Shown: positions 1 through 8,294 of the stretch, in pieces | How positions within the stretch are numbered: the first letter of the stretch is position 1 | How the letters are laid out: each line of letters begins with the position of its first letter | NCBI GenBank assembly: GCA_910588155.1 | Contig: CAJUPB010000012.1 | Location: 11,356-75,355, forward strand | From: an uncultured Christensenellaceae bacterium | GTDB lineage: Bacteria; Bacillota; Clostridia; Christensenellales; Pumilibacteraceae | Direction of reading: 5' to 3' | DNA length: 64,000 bases | Notes under the pieces: model-generated | Told to the model about the DNA's origin: nothing | The model's database searches: none | The model's input: only the letters and a program-made list of their open reading frames with translations | Made by a program: the position numbers and the translations under genes

Positions 1-1956
1 AAGTCCGTCACATTGACCGAGGGCGGCATACAGCTTGCCGAGAAACACTATCATATAGAAAATCTCACCGATGTAGACAATACCGAAATCAACCACTATA
101 TAAACAATGCGTTGAGAGCCAATTATCTTATGAAACTCAACGTGGATTACGTCGTGCAAAACAACGAGGTCATAATCGTCGACGAGTTCACGGGTCGTCT
201 TATGGTGGGCAGAAGATACAGCGACGGCTTCCACCAGGCGATTGAAGCCAAAGAAAACGTTATGATTCGCAACGAGAACAAAACGTTGGCGACGATTACT
301 TTCCAGAACTATTTCCGTCTTTACAAAAAACTTGCCGGTATGACGGGTACGGCAAAGACGGAGGAAGGCGAGTTCAAAAGCATTTACGGTCTGGACGTCG
401 TGGAGATACCGACGAATCTGCCCCCGCAGAGAGTGGACGAAAACGATAAGGTTTTCACGACGGTCAAAGGCAAGCTTAAAGCCGTTGTGGAGGACATAGA
501 AGAATGTTATCAGCGCGGACAGCCCGTATTGGTGGGCACCACCACCGTCGAGAAGAGCGAAGAGCTGTCCAATCTGTTGCGTGCGGATAAAGTGCCGCAC
601 ACCGTGCTTAATGCGAAAAATCACGAAAAGGAAGCCGAGATTGTCGCACAGGCGGGTAAGCTCAAAGCCGTTACGATAGCCACGAATATGGCGGGACGCG
701 GTACCGATATACTCTTGGGCGGCAATGCCGAATATCTTGCCAAAAAGCGTATGAGAGACAACGGTGTATCGGAAGAAGAAATTTCTTATGCGACTTCGTA
801 TTTCAATACCGACGACGAAACGGTATTGCAAGCCCGCGCAACATACAAAAAGTATTACGACGAATTTAAAGTCGTTACCGATGCGGAAAAAGAAGAAGTT
901 TTGAAAGTCGGCGGCTTGCGCATCATAGGTACGGAGCGTCACGAATCGCGCCGTATAGACAATCAGCTTCGCGGCCGTGCGGGACGTCAGGGCGATATGG
1001 GTTCGTCCGTGTTCTACCTGTCTATGGAAGACGACGTCGTTCGTCTGTTCGGCGGCGACAGAATGAAGAGAATTGCGGATATGTTCCATTGGGCGGAAGA
1101 CGAGCCGATGGAAATGAAAATGCTGACGCGCGGTATAGCCAACGCGCAGAGAAACATAGAGGGCCGCAATTTCACTACTCGTAAAATGGTCCTCGAATAC
1201 GACGACGTTATGAACAAGCAGCGTGAAATCGTTTACACCGAGCGCAACAAAGTTTTGCTCGGCGAGAACGTTCACGACGAAATCGAAAATATGATGCGCA
1301 ATCGCGTCAATATAATCGTCGACGCTTTCACAAACCCCAAAACCGACTGGGACGAATGGAACGTCGAAGGATTGAACAAAGAAATTTCGTTGAAACTGCT
1401 GCCCGAAACGCCCGAATTTTTGACGCAAGAGCGTGCCAAGCTGTGGATGATAGAAGAAATCAAGGAACAGCTTTTGGGTGCCGTACAGGCGGCGTACAAA
1501 TTCAAAATGGAACAGGTTTCGGCTTATGCGGAGCAGCACGGCATAGAACCGTTCGACCAGGCCGAGTTCGAAAGAACCGCGCTTTTGCTGATTATCGACG
1601 ACCAGTGGATGGAGCATATCGACTCTATGGACGCTTTGCGTCACGGCATAGGTCTCAAAGCATACGGACAGCAAGACCCCGTCATCGCGTATAAAAAAGA
1701 AGGTTTCGAGATGTTTGACGATATGGTCGACCGCATTCACGAAGAAGTGGTCAGATACGTTATGTTTGCGCCCGTCGCCATAAAGGTGGACAGAAACGCC
1801 AACCGTCCGATTATAACCAGTGCCACGCACGGAGCAAGGGAACTCGCTCCGCGCAAGAAGCAGCCGGACGTCAAGGCGCAGGAGCCGCGCAGAAACGACC
1901 CGTGTCCTTGCGGAAGCGGAAAGAAATATAAGAACTGTTGCGGAAGCGGAGAATAA
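1..1956 (+). CDS. secA: Protein translocase ATPase SecA, 3' part (5' end outside window)
   Basis: SecA is the ATP-driven motor that pushes unfolded preproteins through the SecYEG channel at the inner face of the membrane. The reading frame is open from base 1, so about 650 residues of the C-terminal part are here and the first nucleotide-binding fold is cut off. Visible SecA signatures are VDEFTGRLMVGRRYSDG, YFRLYKKLAGMTGTA, the second nucleotide-binding fold with TNMAGRGTDILLGG and GTERHESRRIDNQLRGRAGRQGD, and the C-terminal zinc site DPCPCGSGKKYKNCCG, which in the family contacts SecB or phospholipid and ribosomes. The stop is 8 bases before prfB, the same gene order as in many Firmicutes, so the two are probably cotranscribed. 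Identity is certain; only the start is missing. Confidence 0.97.
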   Translation, partial: KSVTLTEGGIQLAEKHYHIENLTDVDNTEINHYINNALRANYLMKLNVDYVVQNNEVIIVDEFTGRLMVGRRYSDGFHQAIEAKENVMIRNENKTLATITFQNYFRLYKKLAGMTGTAKTEEGEFKSIYGLDVVEIPTNLPPQRVDENDKVFTTVKGKLKAVVEDIEECYQRGQPVLVGTTTVEKSEELSNLLRADKVPHTVLNAKNHEKEAEIVAQAGKLKAVTIATNMAGRGTDILLGGNAEYLAKKRMRDNGVSEEEISYATSYFNTDDETVLQARATYKKYYDEFKVVTDAEKEEVLKVGGLRIIGTERHESRRIDNQLRGRAGRQGDMGSSVFYLSMEDDVVRLFGGDRMKRIADMFHWAEDEPMEMKMLTRGIANAQRNIEGRNFTTRKMVLEYDDVMNKQREIVYTERNKVLLGENVHDEIENMMRNRVNIIVDAFTNPKTDWDEWNVEGLNKEISLKLLPETPEFLTQERAKLWMIEEIKEQLLGAVQAAYKFKMEQVSAYAEQHGIEPFDQAEFERTALLLIIDDQWMEHIDSMDALRHGIGLKAYGQQDPVIAYKKEGFEMFDDMVDRIHEEVVRYVMFAPVAIKVDRNANRPIITSATHGARELAPRKKQPDVKAQEPRRNDPCPCGSGKKYKNCCGSGE

Positions 1957-1964
1957 TTCGGAAG

Positions 1965-3065
1965 ATGCTGATTCTCGACGATATAAAAGCAAAATACAGA
2001 CAGCTCAAAGAAAAGTTCGACGTTTGCGCGCAGGCAGTCGACTTGACGGCTTTGAAAGCGCGTCGAGCCGAAGTCGAAGAGCAACAACAGTCGCCCGACT
2101 TATACAGCGATTTGAAACGGGCGCAGGCGGTCAACAGCGAGGCGAAATATCTCGACAATAAGATAACGCTCGTGGAAGGACTTTCGGGCAAATTGAACGA
2201 TTTGTCCGAGTTTATGGAGCTTGCGGAAGCCGAGAGCGACGAATCGCTTGTGGGCGAAATCGAAGGCTCGCTTTCGGCTTTGGACGGCGAAATAGAACAA
2301 TTCCATTTGCAGACGCTTCTGAAAGGCGAGTATGACCGCAATAGCGCCATATTGACTCTGCACGCGGGTGCGGGCGGAACGGAAGCGCAAGACTGGGTGT
2401 CTATGCTGTACAGAATGTACAGAATGTATTGCGAAAAACAGGGCTTTTCTTTGGAAGAAATAGACTATCTCGCGGGCGACGAAGCCGGTATAAAGAGCGT
2501 TACTTTTGCCGTGCGCGGAATAAACGCATACGGATATCTCAAAGCCGAAAAAGGCGTTCACAGGCTTGTGCGCATTTCGCCGTTCGACGCGAATGCACGC
2601 AGACACACTTCGTTTGCTTCTTTGGAAGTTATGCCGGAGATTGAGGGAGAGACCGAAATAAAAATCAATCCCGAAGATTTGCGCGTGGACAGATATCGCA
2701 GCGGCGGCGCGGGCGGTCAGCACGTAAACAAGACCGACAGCGCAATCAGAATTACTCATATTCCGACGGGTATAGTCGTGCAATGTCAAAACGAACGCAG
2801 CCAGATACAGAACAGGGAGACGGCTATGCGGCTTTTGATGGGCAAACTCATTGAAATGAAAGAGCGCGAAAACGCCGACAAAGCCAACGAAATAAAGGGC
2901 GAAATGAAAAAAATAGAATGGGGCAGTCAGATTCGCTCTTATGTGTTTCAGCCCTATACTCTCGTAAAAGACCACCGCACCGGCGTGGAGAATCCCGACG
3001 TGCAGGCGGTTATGAACGGAGATATAGAGGAGTTTATTTTCGATTATCTGCGCAAATCGGGCTAA
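1965..3065 (+). CDS. prfB: Peptide chain release factor 2 (no programmed frameshift)
   Basis: RF2 recognises UAA and UGA stop codons in the ribosomal A site and triggers peptide release. The 366-residue product carries the RF2 codon-recognition tripeptide SPF at residues 205-207 and the catalytic GGQ at 250-252 (context SGGAGGQHVNKTDSA). The ATG at 1965 is preferred over an upstream in-frame start at 1938 that lies inside secA, because RF2 homologues begin with a short helix like MLILDDIKAKYRQL. Many bacteria carry an in-frame UGA near codon 25 that makes RF2 autoregulate by +1 frameshifting; here the frame is continuous through that region (KEKFDVCAQAVDLTALKARR), so that control is absent. 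It follows secA by 8 bases. Confidence 0.96.
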   Translation: MLILDDIKAKYRQLKEKFDVCAQAVDLTALKARRAEVEEQQQSPDLYSDLKRAQAVNSEAKYLDNKITLVEGLSGKLNDLSEFMELAEAESDESLVGEIEGSLSALDGEIEQFHLQTLLKGEYDRNSAILTLHAGAGGTEAQDWVSMLYRMYRMYCEKQGFSLEEIDYLAGDEAGIKSVTFAVRGINAYGYLKAEKGVHRLVRISPFDANARRHTSFASLEVMPEIEGETEIKINPEDLRVDRYRSGGAGGQHVNKTDSAIRITHIPTGIVVQCQNERSQIQNRETAMRLLMGKLIEMKERENADKANEIKGEMKKIEWGSQIRSYVFQPYTLVKDHRTGVENPDVQAVMNGDIEEFIFDYLRKSG

Positions 3066-3078
3066 TGAGGAAGGTAAT

Positions 3079-4134
3079 TTGTACAACGTTGTAAAACAAT
3101 TCGAAAAACTGAAAGGGCGGCAAGATATCGTGATTCTGGGTATCGAAAGCTCTTGCGACGAAACTGCCGCCGCCGTATACAGCGGCGGCAAAATTCTTTC
3201 GGACGTCGTGGCGTCGCAAGTGGAAATTCACAAGCGATTCGGCGGCGTGGTGCCGGAAATCGCGTCGAGAAATCACACTTTGGCGCTTCCGAACGTCGTG
3301 GACGAGGCTTTGAAAAAAGCGGGCGTCGGCTTAAACGATGTCGATGCGATAGGCGTGACGTACGGCGCGGGACTAATCGGCGCTTTGCTCGTCGGCGTTT
3401 CCTCGGCGAAAGCATTGGCTTATGCCGCAAATAAACCGCTCATTAAAGTAAACCATATACAGGCACATATCTGCGCCAATTACATCGAACACGAAAATTT
3501 GAAACCGCCCTTTCTTGCGCTTGTCGCCAGCGGCGGACATACGAGCGTCGTGGAAGTGAACGGGTTTAACGAATATAAACTTGTCGGCTCGACTACGGAC
3601 GATGCGATAGGCGAGGCGTTTGACAAGGTGGCGCGTCTTTTGGGACTTTCGTATCCGGGCGGACCTAATATCGACAGATTGGCGAAGGACGGAAGAAACG
3701 TCATCGAGTTTGTCAAGAAAAAAAAGACGGATGGGGAGAGAATAAGTTATTCCGGACTTAAAACCGCCGTGGTGAACTATATTCACAATTGCAAACAGAG
3801 GGAAGAAGAGTACGATGTCAAAGACGTTTGCGCGTCGTTTACTGCGGCGGCTGTCGACCCGCTTGTCAAAATGGTCGTCAAAAACGTGCAAAATTTAAAA
3901 ACGGACAAATTGGCAATCGCGGGCGGCGTGGCATCCAACAGTTATCTGCGCGCGAAAATGAACGAGGCGGGAAAACATTACGGCTTCGAAGTCATTATGC
4001 CGTCGCCCTCGTATTGCACGGATAATGCGGCAATGGTTGCCGTGCGCGCCGCATTGTCCGCAAGAGAAGGGAGAAATCTTGCCGAGCTCGACTTGAATCC
4101 CGTGGGCAGTCTCGGCATAGGCGGTGACGAGTGA
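3079..4134 (+). CDS. tsaD: tRNA N6-threonylcarbamoyladenosine transferase TsaD
   Basis: TsaD transfers the threonylcarbamoyl group to A37 of ANN-decoding tRNAs, with TsaB and TsaE as partners, in the cytoplasm. The 351-residue protein opens with the ASKHA fold signature VILGIESSCDETAAAVY and has the metal-binding HIQAH motif with H126 and H130, then ASGGHTSVV, the GEAFDKVARLLGLSYPGGP loop and a late AGGVASNSYLR segment. No ATG fits; the TTG at 3079 is chosen because GAGGAAGG (3067-3073) sits at proper distance before it, giving a short N-terminal extension of about 18 residues before the core. The stop overlaps the mnmA start by four bases (GTGA), so translation is probably coupled; both enzymes modify tRNA anticodon loops. 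Confidence 0.95.
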   Translation: MYNVVKQFEKLKGRQDIVILGIESSCDETAAAVYSGGKILSDVVASQVEIHKRFGGVVPEIASRNHTLALPNVVDEALKKAGVGLNDVDAIGVTYGAGLIGALLVGVSSAKALAYAANKPLIKVNHIQAHICANYIEHENLKPPFLALVASGGHTSVVEVNGFNEYKLVGSTTDDAIGEAFDKVARLLGLSYPGGPNIDRLAKDGRNVIEFVKKKKTDGERISYSGLKTAVVNYIHNCKQREEEYDVKDVCASFTAAAVDPLVKMVVKNVQNLKTDKLAIAGGVASNSYLRAKMNEAGKHYGFEVIMPSPSYCTDNAAMVAVRAALSAREGRNLAELDLNPVGSLGIGGDE

Positions 4135-5285
4135 GCGGTTTCGTTTCGTTTGAAAGCGGCTCTTTGAAAGACGCGTTCGGCGGCGTCGGTTCGGACTCGT
4201 CCGCGCTGAAAGGGAAAAAGATAGTCGTCGGGATGAGCGGCGGCGTGGACAGCTCCGTAGCTGCGCTGCTATTGAAACAAGCGGGCGCGGAAGTAATCGG
4301 TCTGTTTATGAACAATTGGAAAGAAGAGGACGGCGGCGTGTGTACTTCCGCGGCCGATTGGGAGGACGTTATCGGCGTGTGCGGCAAGCTGGACATTCCG
4401 TATTATTCCGTCGACTTTTCCGAAGAATATATGAAAAACGTATTCGAAACATTTTTGCGGGAATACGAAATCGGACGCACGCCCAATCCCGACGTGCTGT
4501 GCAACAGAGAAATAAAGTTCAAGCCGTTCAAACATTATGCCGAAATGCTCGGTGCGGATTACATTGCGACGGGACACTATTGCGGCATAAGACAAAACAA
4601 TACCCCCGAGCTTTTGACGGCGGCGGACGAGAGCAAAGACCAAACTTACTTTTTGAATCAAGTGGAAACGCAGAGTTTGAACAACGTACTTTTCCCTTTG
4701 GCGTCTATGCGGAAAAAAGACGTGCGTGTATTGGCGGAAAAGCACGGTCTCGTGACTGCCGAAAAGAAAGATTCGACGGGCGTATGTTTTATAGGCGAAA
4801 GAAACTTTAAAAAGTTTTTGAGCGGATATTTGCCTGCTTGTTCGGGTGAAATACGCGATTTAAGCGGTAAGGTTGTGGGACGGCACGACGGACTTATGTA
4901 CTATACATTGGGGCAGAGACGCGGTCTCGGAATAGGCGGAATCAAAGGCGAGCGCGAAAATCGCTGGTACGTCGTGGAAAAGAACCTGAAAGACAACATT
5001 TTGGTCGTTTCTTGCGGAGAGGGCGAAGAGCTTATGTCGCAAAGTTTGCGCTCCGGCAAGTTTAACGTCATAGGAGAGCGCAATTTCGGACATACTTTCG
5101 AATGCGGAGTCAAAGTGCGATATCGACAGCCCTGTCAAAGAGCAAGCGTGGAAATAAAAAAAGACGGCACTCTCAAAATAAAGTTTTTCGACAGACAACG
5201 CGCGGTTACCGCGGGACAGTATGCGGTTTTGTATAAAGACGGGAGATGTCTCGGCGGCGCGACGATAGAAGAGGTTTTCAGATGA
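4131..5285 (+). CDS. mnmA: tRNA-specific 2-thiouridylase MnmA
   Basis: MnmA adds sulfur to uridine 34 of Lys, Glu and Gln tRNAs, using ATP to activate the base and a relay of persulfides. The 384-residue product has the PP-loop GMSGGVDSS at residues 34-42, catalytic Cys124 in the DVLCNREIKF motif, and Cys219 in DSTGVCFIGERNF; both sulfur-transfer cysteines are present. The C-terminal beta-barrel ends in RAVTAGQYAVLYKDGRCLGG. About 26 residues precede the usual N-terminus (IVVGMSGG is normally near residue 5), which follows from taking the GTG that overlaps the tsaD stop; a later internal start cannot be excluded. Its own stop overlaps the next gene by four bases (ATGA). Confidence 0.95.
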   Translation: MSGFVSFESGSLKDAFGGVGSDSSALKGKKIVVGMSGGVDSSVAALLLKQAGAEVIGLFMNNWKEEDGGVCTSAADWEDVIGVCGKLDIPYYSVDFSEEYMKNVFETFLREYEIGRTPNPDVLCNREIKFKPFKHYAEMLGADYIATGHYCGIRQNNTPELLTAADESKDQTYFLNQVETQSLNNVLFPLASMRKKDVRVLAEKHGLVTAEKKDSTGVCFIGERNFKKFLSGYLPACSGEIRDLSGKVVGRHDGLMYYTLGQRRGLGIGGIKGERENRWYVVEKNLKDNILVVSCGEGEELMSQSLRSGKFNVIGERNFGHTFECGVKVRYRQPCQRASVEIKKDGTLKIKFFDRQRAVTAGQYAVLYKDGRCLGGATIEEVFR

Positions 5286-5608
5286 AAGACGGGTTTTTCG
5301 AAACGGTTTACGAGGCGGTAAAGAGAATACCGTCGGGCAAGGTGGCTACATACGGTCAAATTGCGCGGGCGGCGAAAAGACCCCGCTGTGCGAGGCAGGT
5401 CGGGTGGGCATTGCACGTCAATCCTATGCCCGGTGTCATTCCCTGTCACAGAGTGGTAAACCGAGAGGGCGCGACGGCTCCCGCTTTCGCTTTCGGGGGC
5501 AGCGATGTTCAGCGGCGGCTGTTGGAGAATGAAGGCGTGAATTTCGATTCGGAAGGGCGCGTTAAAAGAGAATTTTTTGCGAGCGACGAAGAGCTTGCCG
5601 AAATATAA
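5282..5608 (+). CDS. MGMT-family methylated-DNA cysteine methyltransferase, DNA-binding domain only
   Basis: This 108-residue protein is the C-terminal domain of the O6-alkylguanine-DNA alkyltransferase family, which moves an alkyl group from a damaged base onto an active-site cysteine. The helix-turn-helix segment is VYEAVKRIPSGKVATYGQIA, and the active-site motif is PCHRVV with Cys55. The cysteine is present, so this is not a typical alkyltransferase-like protein in which it is replaced by Trp. The N-terminal domain found in Ogt and Ada is missing, as in short family members. Start ATG 5282 overlaps the mnmA stop; a longer reading from 5246 would lie wholly inside mnmA and has no ribosome site. 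Repair activity is plausible but a damage-sensing role is an alternative. Confidence 0.85.
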   Translation: MKDGFFETVYEAVKRIPSGKVATYGQIARAAKRPRCARQVGWALHVNPMPGVIPCHRVVNREGATAPAFAFGGSDVQRRLLENEGVNFDSEGRVKREFFASDEELAEI

Positions 5609-5638
5609 AAAAGCAGAAATTACGGAGGTATAAAGAAT

Positions 5639-6451
5639 ATGGGTTGCAATCACGATTGCGATAGTTGCGGGTCCGCTTGCGGAGAAAAAGACAGTCTTAT
5701 CGAAAAAGCGCACCCGCTTTCCAATGTCAAAAAGGTGATAGGCGTGGTGAGCGGCAAAGGAGGCGTGGGAAAATCCACCGTGACCGCTCTTTTGGCTTGC
5801 GCTATGAACAAAAAAGGAAAAAAGACAGCGATTTTAGACGCAGATGTGACGGGTCCGAGCATACCGAAACTTTTCGGTATCAGAGAAAAAGCGACGGGAA
5901 GCAACGAGGGTATGTTTCCTGCGTTGACGAAAGACGGCATAGAAGTTATGAGCGTCAACCTTTTGCTGGAAAACGATACCGACCCCGTCGTGTGGCGCGG
6001 TCCCGTTATAGCGGGCGCGGTAAAACAGTTTTGGGGCGAGGTAATCTGGAACGACATCGACTATATGTTTGTGGATATGCCTCCCGGAACGGGCGACGTG
6101 GCTTTGACGGTGTTTCAGTCTTTGCCCGTTGACGGCGTGATTATCGTGACGTCTCCGCAGGAATTGTCGAATATGATTGTTGCGAAAGCGGTCAAAATGG
6201 CACAGCTTATGAAAGTTCCCGTTTTGGGACTTGTGGAAAATATGAGCGGTTTCGTGTGCCCGGATTGCGGCAAAATGCACGAGATATTCGGAAAATCGCA
6301 CGCGCAGCAGACTGCGGACGAAATGGGAATAAAACTGCTTGCCAAGTTGCCGCTGGACCCCGACCTTACCGCGCTTTGCGACGCGGGGCTGACGGAAAAG
6401 GCAGACGTATTGCCGATAATGGCGGCGGCGGACGTGATTTCGTCGCTTTAA
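5639..6451 (+). CDS. Mrp/NBP35-family iron-sulfur cluster carrier ATPase
   Basis: A 270-residue P-loop ATPase of the Mrp/ApbC/NBP35 family, which binds a [4Fe-4S] cluster at a dimer interface and passes it to apoproteins in the cytosol. The deviant Walker A is GVVSGKGGVGKST (about residues 35-47), followed by LDADVTGPSIPKLF and the DMPPGTGDVALTV motif; the cluster-binding CPDC lies late in the protein (FVCPDCGKMHEIFG). The N-terminus adds a second cysteine group, MGCNHDCDSCGSACGEKD (C3, C7, C10, C14), as in NBP35-like members. TACGGAGGTA lies about 9 bases before the ATG at 5639. It is spaced 30 bases from the MGMT-like gene and likely ends this operon, since a strong promoter follows. Confidence 0.92.
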   Translation: MGCNHDCDSCGSACGEKDSLIEKAHPLSNVKKVIGVVSGKGGVGKSTVTALLACAMNKKGKKTAILDADVTGPSIPKLFGIREKATGSNEGMFPALTKDGIEVMSVNLLLENDTDPVVWRGPVIAGAVKQFWGEVIWNDIDYMFVDMPPGTGDVALTVFQSLPVDGVIIVTSPQELSNMIVAKAVKMAQLMKVPVLGLVENMSGFVCPDCGKMHEIFGKSHAQQTADEMGIKLLAKLPLDPDLTALCDAGLTEKADVLPIMAAADVISSL

Positions 6452-6469
6452 ACCGCCTGTATTAAACGC

Positions 6470-6498
6470 TTGAAAAAAATCCCGAAATGTGATATAAT
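6470..6498 (+). promoter_or_regulatory. Sigma-A promoter for the dehydrogenase / two-component operon
   Basis: TTGAAA at 6470-6475 and TATAAT at 6493-6498 are separated by 17 bases. The transcript would start about 40 bases before the ATG at 6544, which has a GCGGAGGCG ribosome site. Confidence 0.8.
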
Positions 6499-6543
6499 CG
6501 TATGAGAGTCGAAGTTAAGCGACGGTAAAAGCGGAGGCGTAAT

Positions 6544-7563
6544 ATGAAAGCGCAGAGAATATACGGACCCGGAGACGTGCGTGCGGAAGAACTTCCCTCG
6601 CAGCCCGTGGGCGAAAATTGCGTTAAAATCAAAATACTCAAAGCGGCGGTCACGCACAGCGACAACCTTATTTACGAGGGAACCCGCTCGGTGAAATACC
6701 CAGTGACGCTCGGACGGCATTGCGTGGGTATGGTGACGGAAGTCGGAGAGGCAGTCAAAGGTTATGCGAGAGGAAACAAGGTCGCCGTATCTCCGATAAA
6801 GGCTTGCCGCAAATGCAGCGAATGCGCGGCGGGCAGATTCGACAGTTGTCTGAACAAATTGGAATACGGCGTCGGGGAGGACGGTTTCTTTCGCGATTTC
6901 GCCGTCGTCGGCGCGGAGGATTTATATAAATTGCCCGAGCGCATAGAGGACAGCGAGGCAATGTTTTTGGAACAAATAGCCACGGCGATAAACATTGTCG
7001 GCAAACTCGGTCTGGAAAAAGGCGAGCATATCGCGATAGTCGGCGCGACGGTGACGGGCATAATTCTCGCGCAGGTTGCAATATACTATCAGGCGGTCCC
7101 CGTTCTTATGGATTTGAGACGGGACAGATTGGACGTCGCGTCCAATTTCGGAGTCTATTACACCGTCGATACCACGGAGAGCGACGCACATAAAAAGATT
7201 TTTTCTCTCACCGGCGGCAGAATGGCGGAGACTTGCGCTTATATGGCGCAGGGAATAATGCCGCTTACGCGCACCTTCGATTTTTTGAGCAATCGCGGCA
7301 GAATGGCGATTTGCATTCCCGACGGAGCAAAAGAGCTTTCCGCCGATTTGTCCGTCGCGGTCAAAAAACAGCTTGACCTGTTCGGCATAAGCGGAATGGG
7401 AAAAAATATTCCGAGCGCGATAAATATGCTTGCAAACAAAAGCGTCAAGGTTGCGCCGCTTATTTCCAAGGAAGTGAAATTCGACGAAGTGCCCGAAGCT
7501 CTGAAAGAAATGGGGCAGCACCCCGACAAATACGTCAAAGTTATCGTGAATATGGATTCTTGA
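6544..7563 (+). CDS. Zinc-type alcohol dehydrogenase-like protein lacking catalytic zinc ligands
   Basis: The 339-residue protein has the medium-chain dehydrogenase/reductase layout: a GroES-like N-terminal half and a Rossmann half (EHIAIVGATVTGIILAQVAI, about residues 160-180). The four structural-zinc cysteines are present (C88, C91, C94, C102 in CRKCSECAAGRFDSC). The catalytic-zinc site is not: the usual CGSD reads THSD (Cys to Thr37) and the usual GHE reads GRH (His to Arg58). An acidic residue in FLEQIATAIN, matching the third ligand position, is kept. A normal zinc-dependent alcohol oxidation is therefore doubtful; it may use another mechanism or a different substrate. It lies just before a LytTR regulator and sensor kinase and shares their promoter, 21 bases apart, so a link with that signalling system is possible. 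Substrate unknown. Confidence 0.8.
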   Translation: MKAQRIYGPGDVRAEELPSQPVGENCVKIKILKAAVTHSDNLIYEGTRSVKYPVTLGRHCVGMVTEVGEAVKGYARGNKVAVSPIKACRKCSECAAGRFDSCLNKLEYGVGEDGFFRDFAVVGAEDLYKLPERIEDSEAMFLEQIATAINIVGKLGLEKGEHIAIVGATVTGIILAQVAIYYQAVPVLMDLRRDRLDVASNFGVYYTVDTTESDAHKKIFSLTGGRMAETCAYMAQGIMPLTRTFDFLSNRGRMAICIPDGAKELSADLSVAVKKQLDLFGISGMGKNIPSAINMLANKSVKVAPLISKEVKFDEVPEALKEMGQHPDKYVKVIVNMDS

Positions 7564-7584
7564 TAATTTCGATACGGAGGAAAG

Positions 7585-8292
7585 ATGATAAACGTAGCCA
7601 TAGTCGAAGACAGCGAAAAGGACGCGGAAAAACTCGCGGACTTCGTTCGCCGCGTTTTAAACGAGGCGGGACGGCAATGTCTCATAACTTCTTTCAAAAC
7701 TTCCGTATCCTTTCTCGAAGGTTATCGCGCCAACTACGAAATTGTGTTTATGGACATCGAATTGCCGGATATTGACGGAATGGAAGCCGCAAAAAGGCTG
7801 CGCGCCGCCGATTCCGACGTGATTCTTATTTTTGTCACGAATATGGCGCAATTCGCAGTCAACGGTTATGCCGTGGACGCAATGGATTTTATGGTAAAGC
7901 CCGTTTCATACGACAATCTCAAATTGAAAATGTCGAGGGCGTTGAAACGTCTGGACTTACGCAAGGACGAAAAACTCGTCATACAGGGAAAGACGGGCGC
8001 ACAGGTTGTGCTTATTCCGCAAATTCGTTATGTGGAGGTTATGAACCACAAACTGACGATTTACACCACGGAAGGGGCGGTGACGGCGTCCGGTTCGTTG
8101 AGCAAGATAGAAGAGAAACTCGCGGGCTTTGATTTTTCGCGTTGCAACAATTGTTATCTTGTGAATCTTAATTACGTTACCGGCGTGGACGACTTCACGG
8201 CTTATGTCGGCGGCGATGCGCTTTCGATAAGCCGTTCGCGCAAAAAACAGTTTTTGAAGGACATCGCCGACCATCTCGGCGGGAGTATATAG
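7585..8292 (+). CDS. LytTR-family response regulator (AgrA-like)
   Basis: A 235-residue transcription regulator with an N-terminal receiver domain (residues 1-120) and a C-terminal LytTR DNA-binding domain (about 125-232). Receiver residues are visible: acidic pair E8-D9, phospho-acceptor D57 in IVFMDIELPDIDG, Thr in ILIFVTN and K105 in MVKPVSYDN. The LytTR part contains IRYVEVMNHKLTIYT and the CNNCYLVNLNYVTGV strand-helix region. GGAGG ends 4 bases before the ATG at 7585. The partner kinase begins two bases after the stop. Members of this class control cell-surface, peptide-signal or metabolic genes; the nearest candidate target is the inverted repeat before the lipoprotein/GH3 pair downstream. 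Confidence 0.93.
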   Translation: MINVAIVEDSEKDAEKLADFVRRVLNEAGRQCLITSFKTSVSFLEGYRANYEIVFMDIELPDIDGMEAAKRLRAADSDVILIFVTNMAQFAVNGYAVDAMDFMVKPVSYDNLKLKMSRALKRLDLRKDEKLVIQGKTGAQVVLIPQIRYVEVMNHKLTIYTTEGAVTASGSLSKIEEKLAGFDFSRCNNCYLVNLNYVTGVDDFTAYVGGDALSISRSRKKQFLKDIADHLGGSI

Positions 8293-8294
8293 AT

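Noticed and set aside
2100..3191. A 363-codon minus-strand frame opposite prfB
   Set aside because: Shadow of prfB, whose SPF and GGQ motifs are intact.
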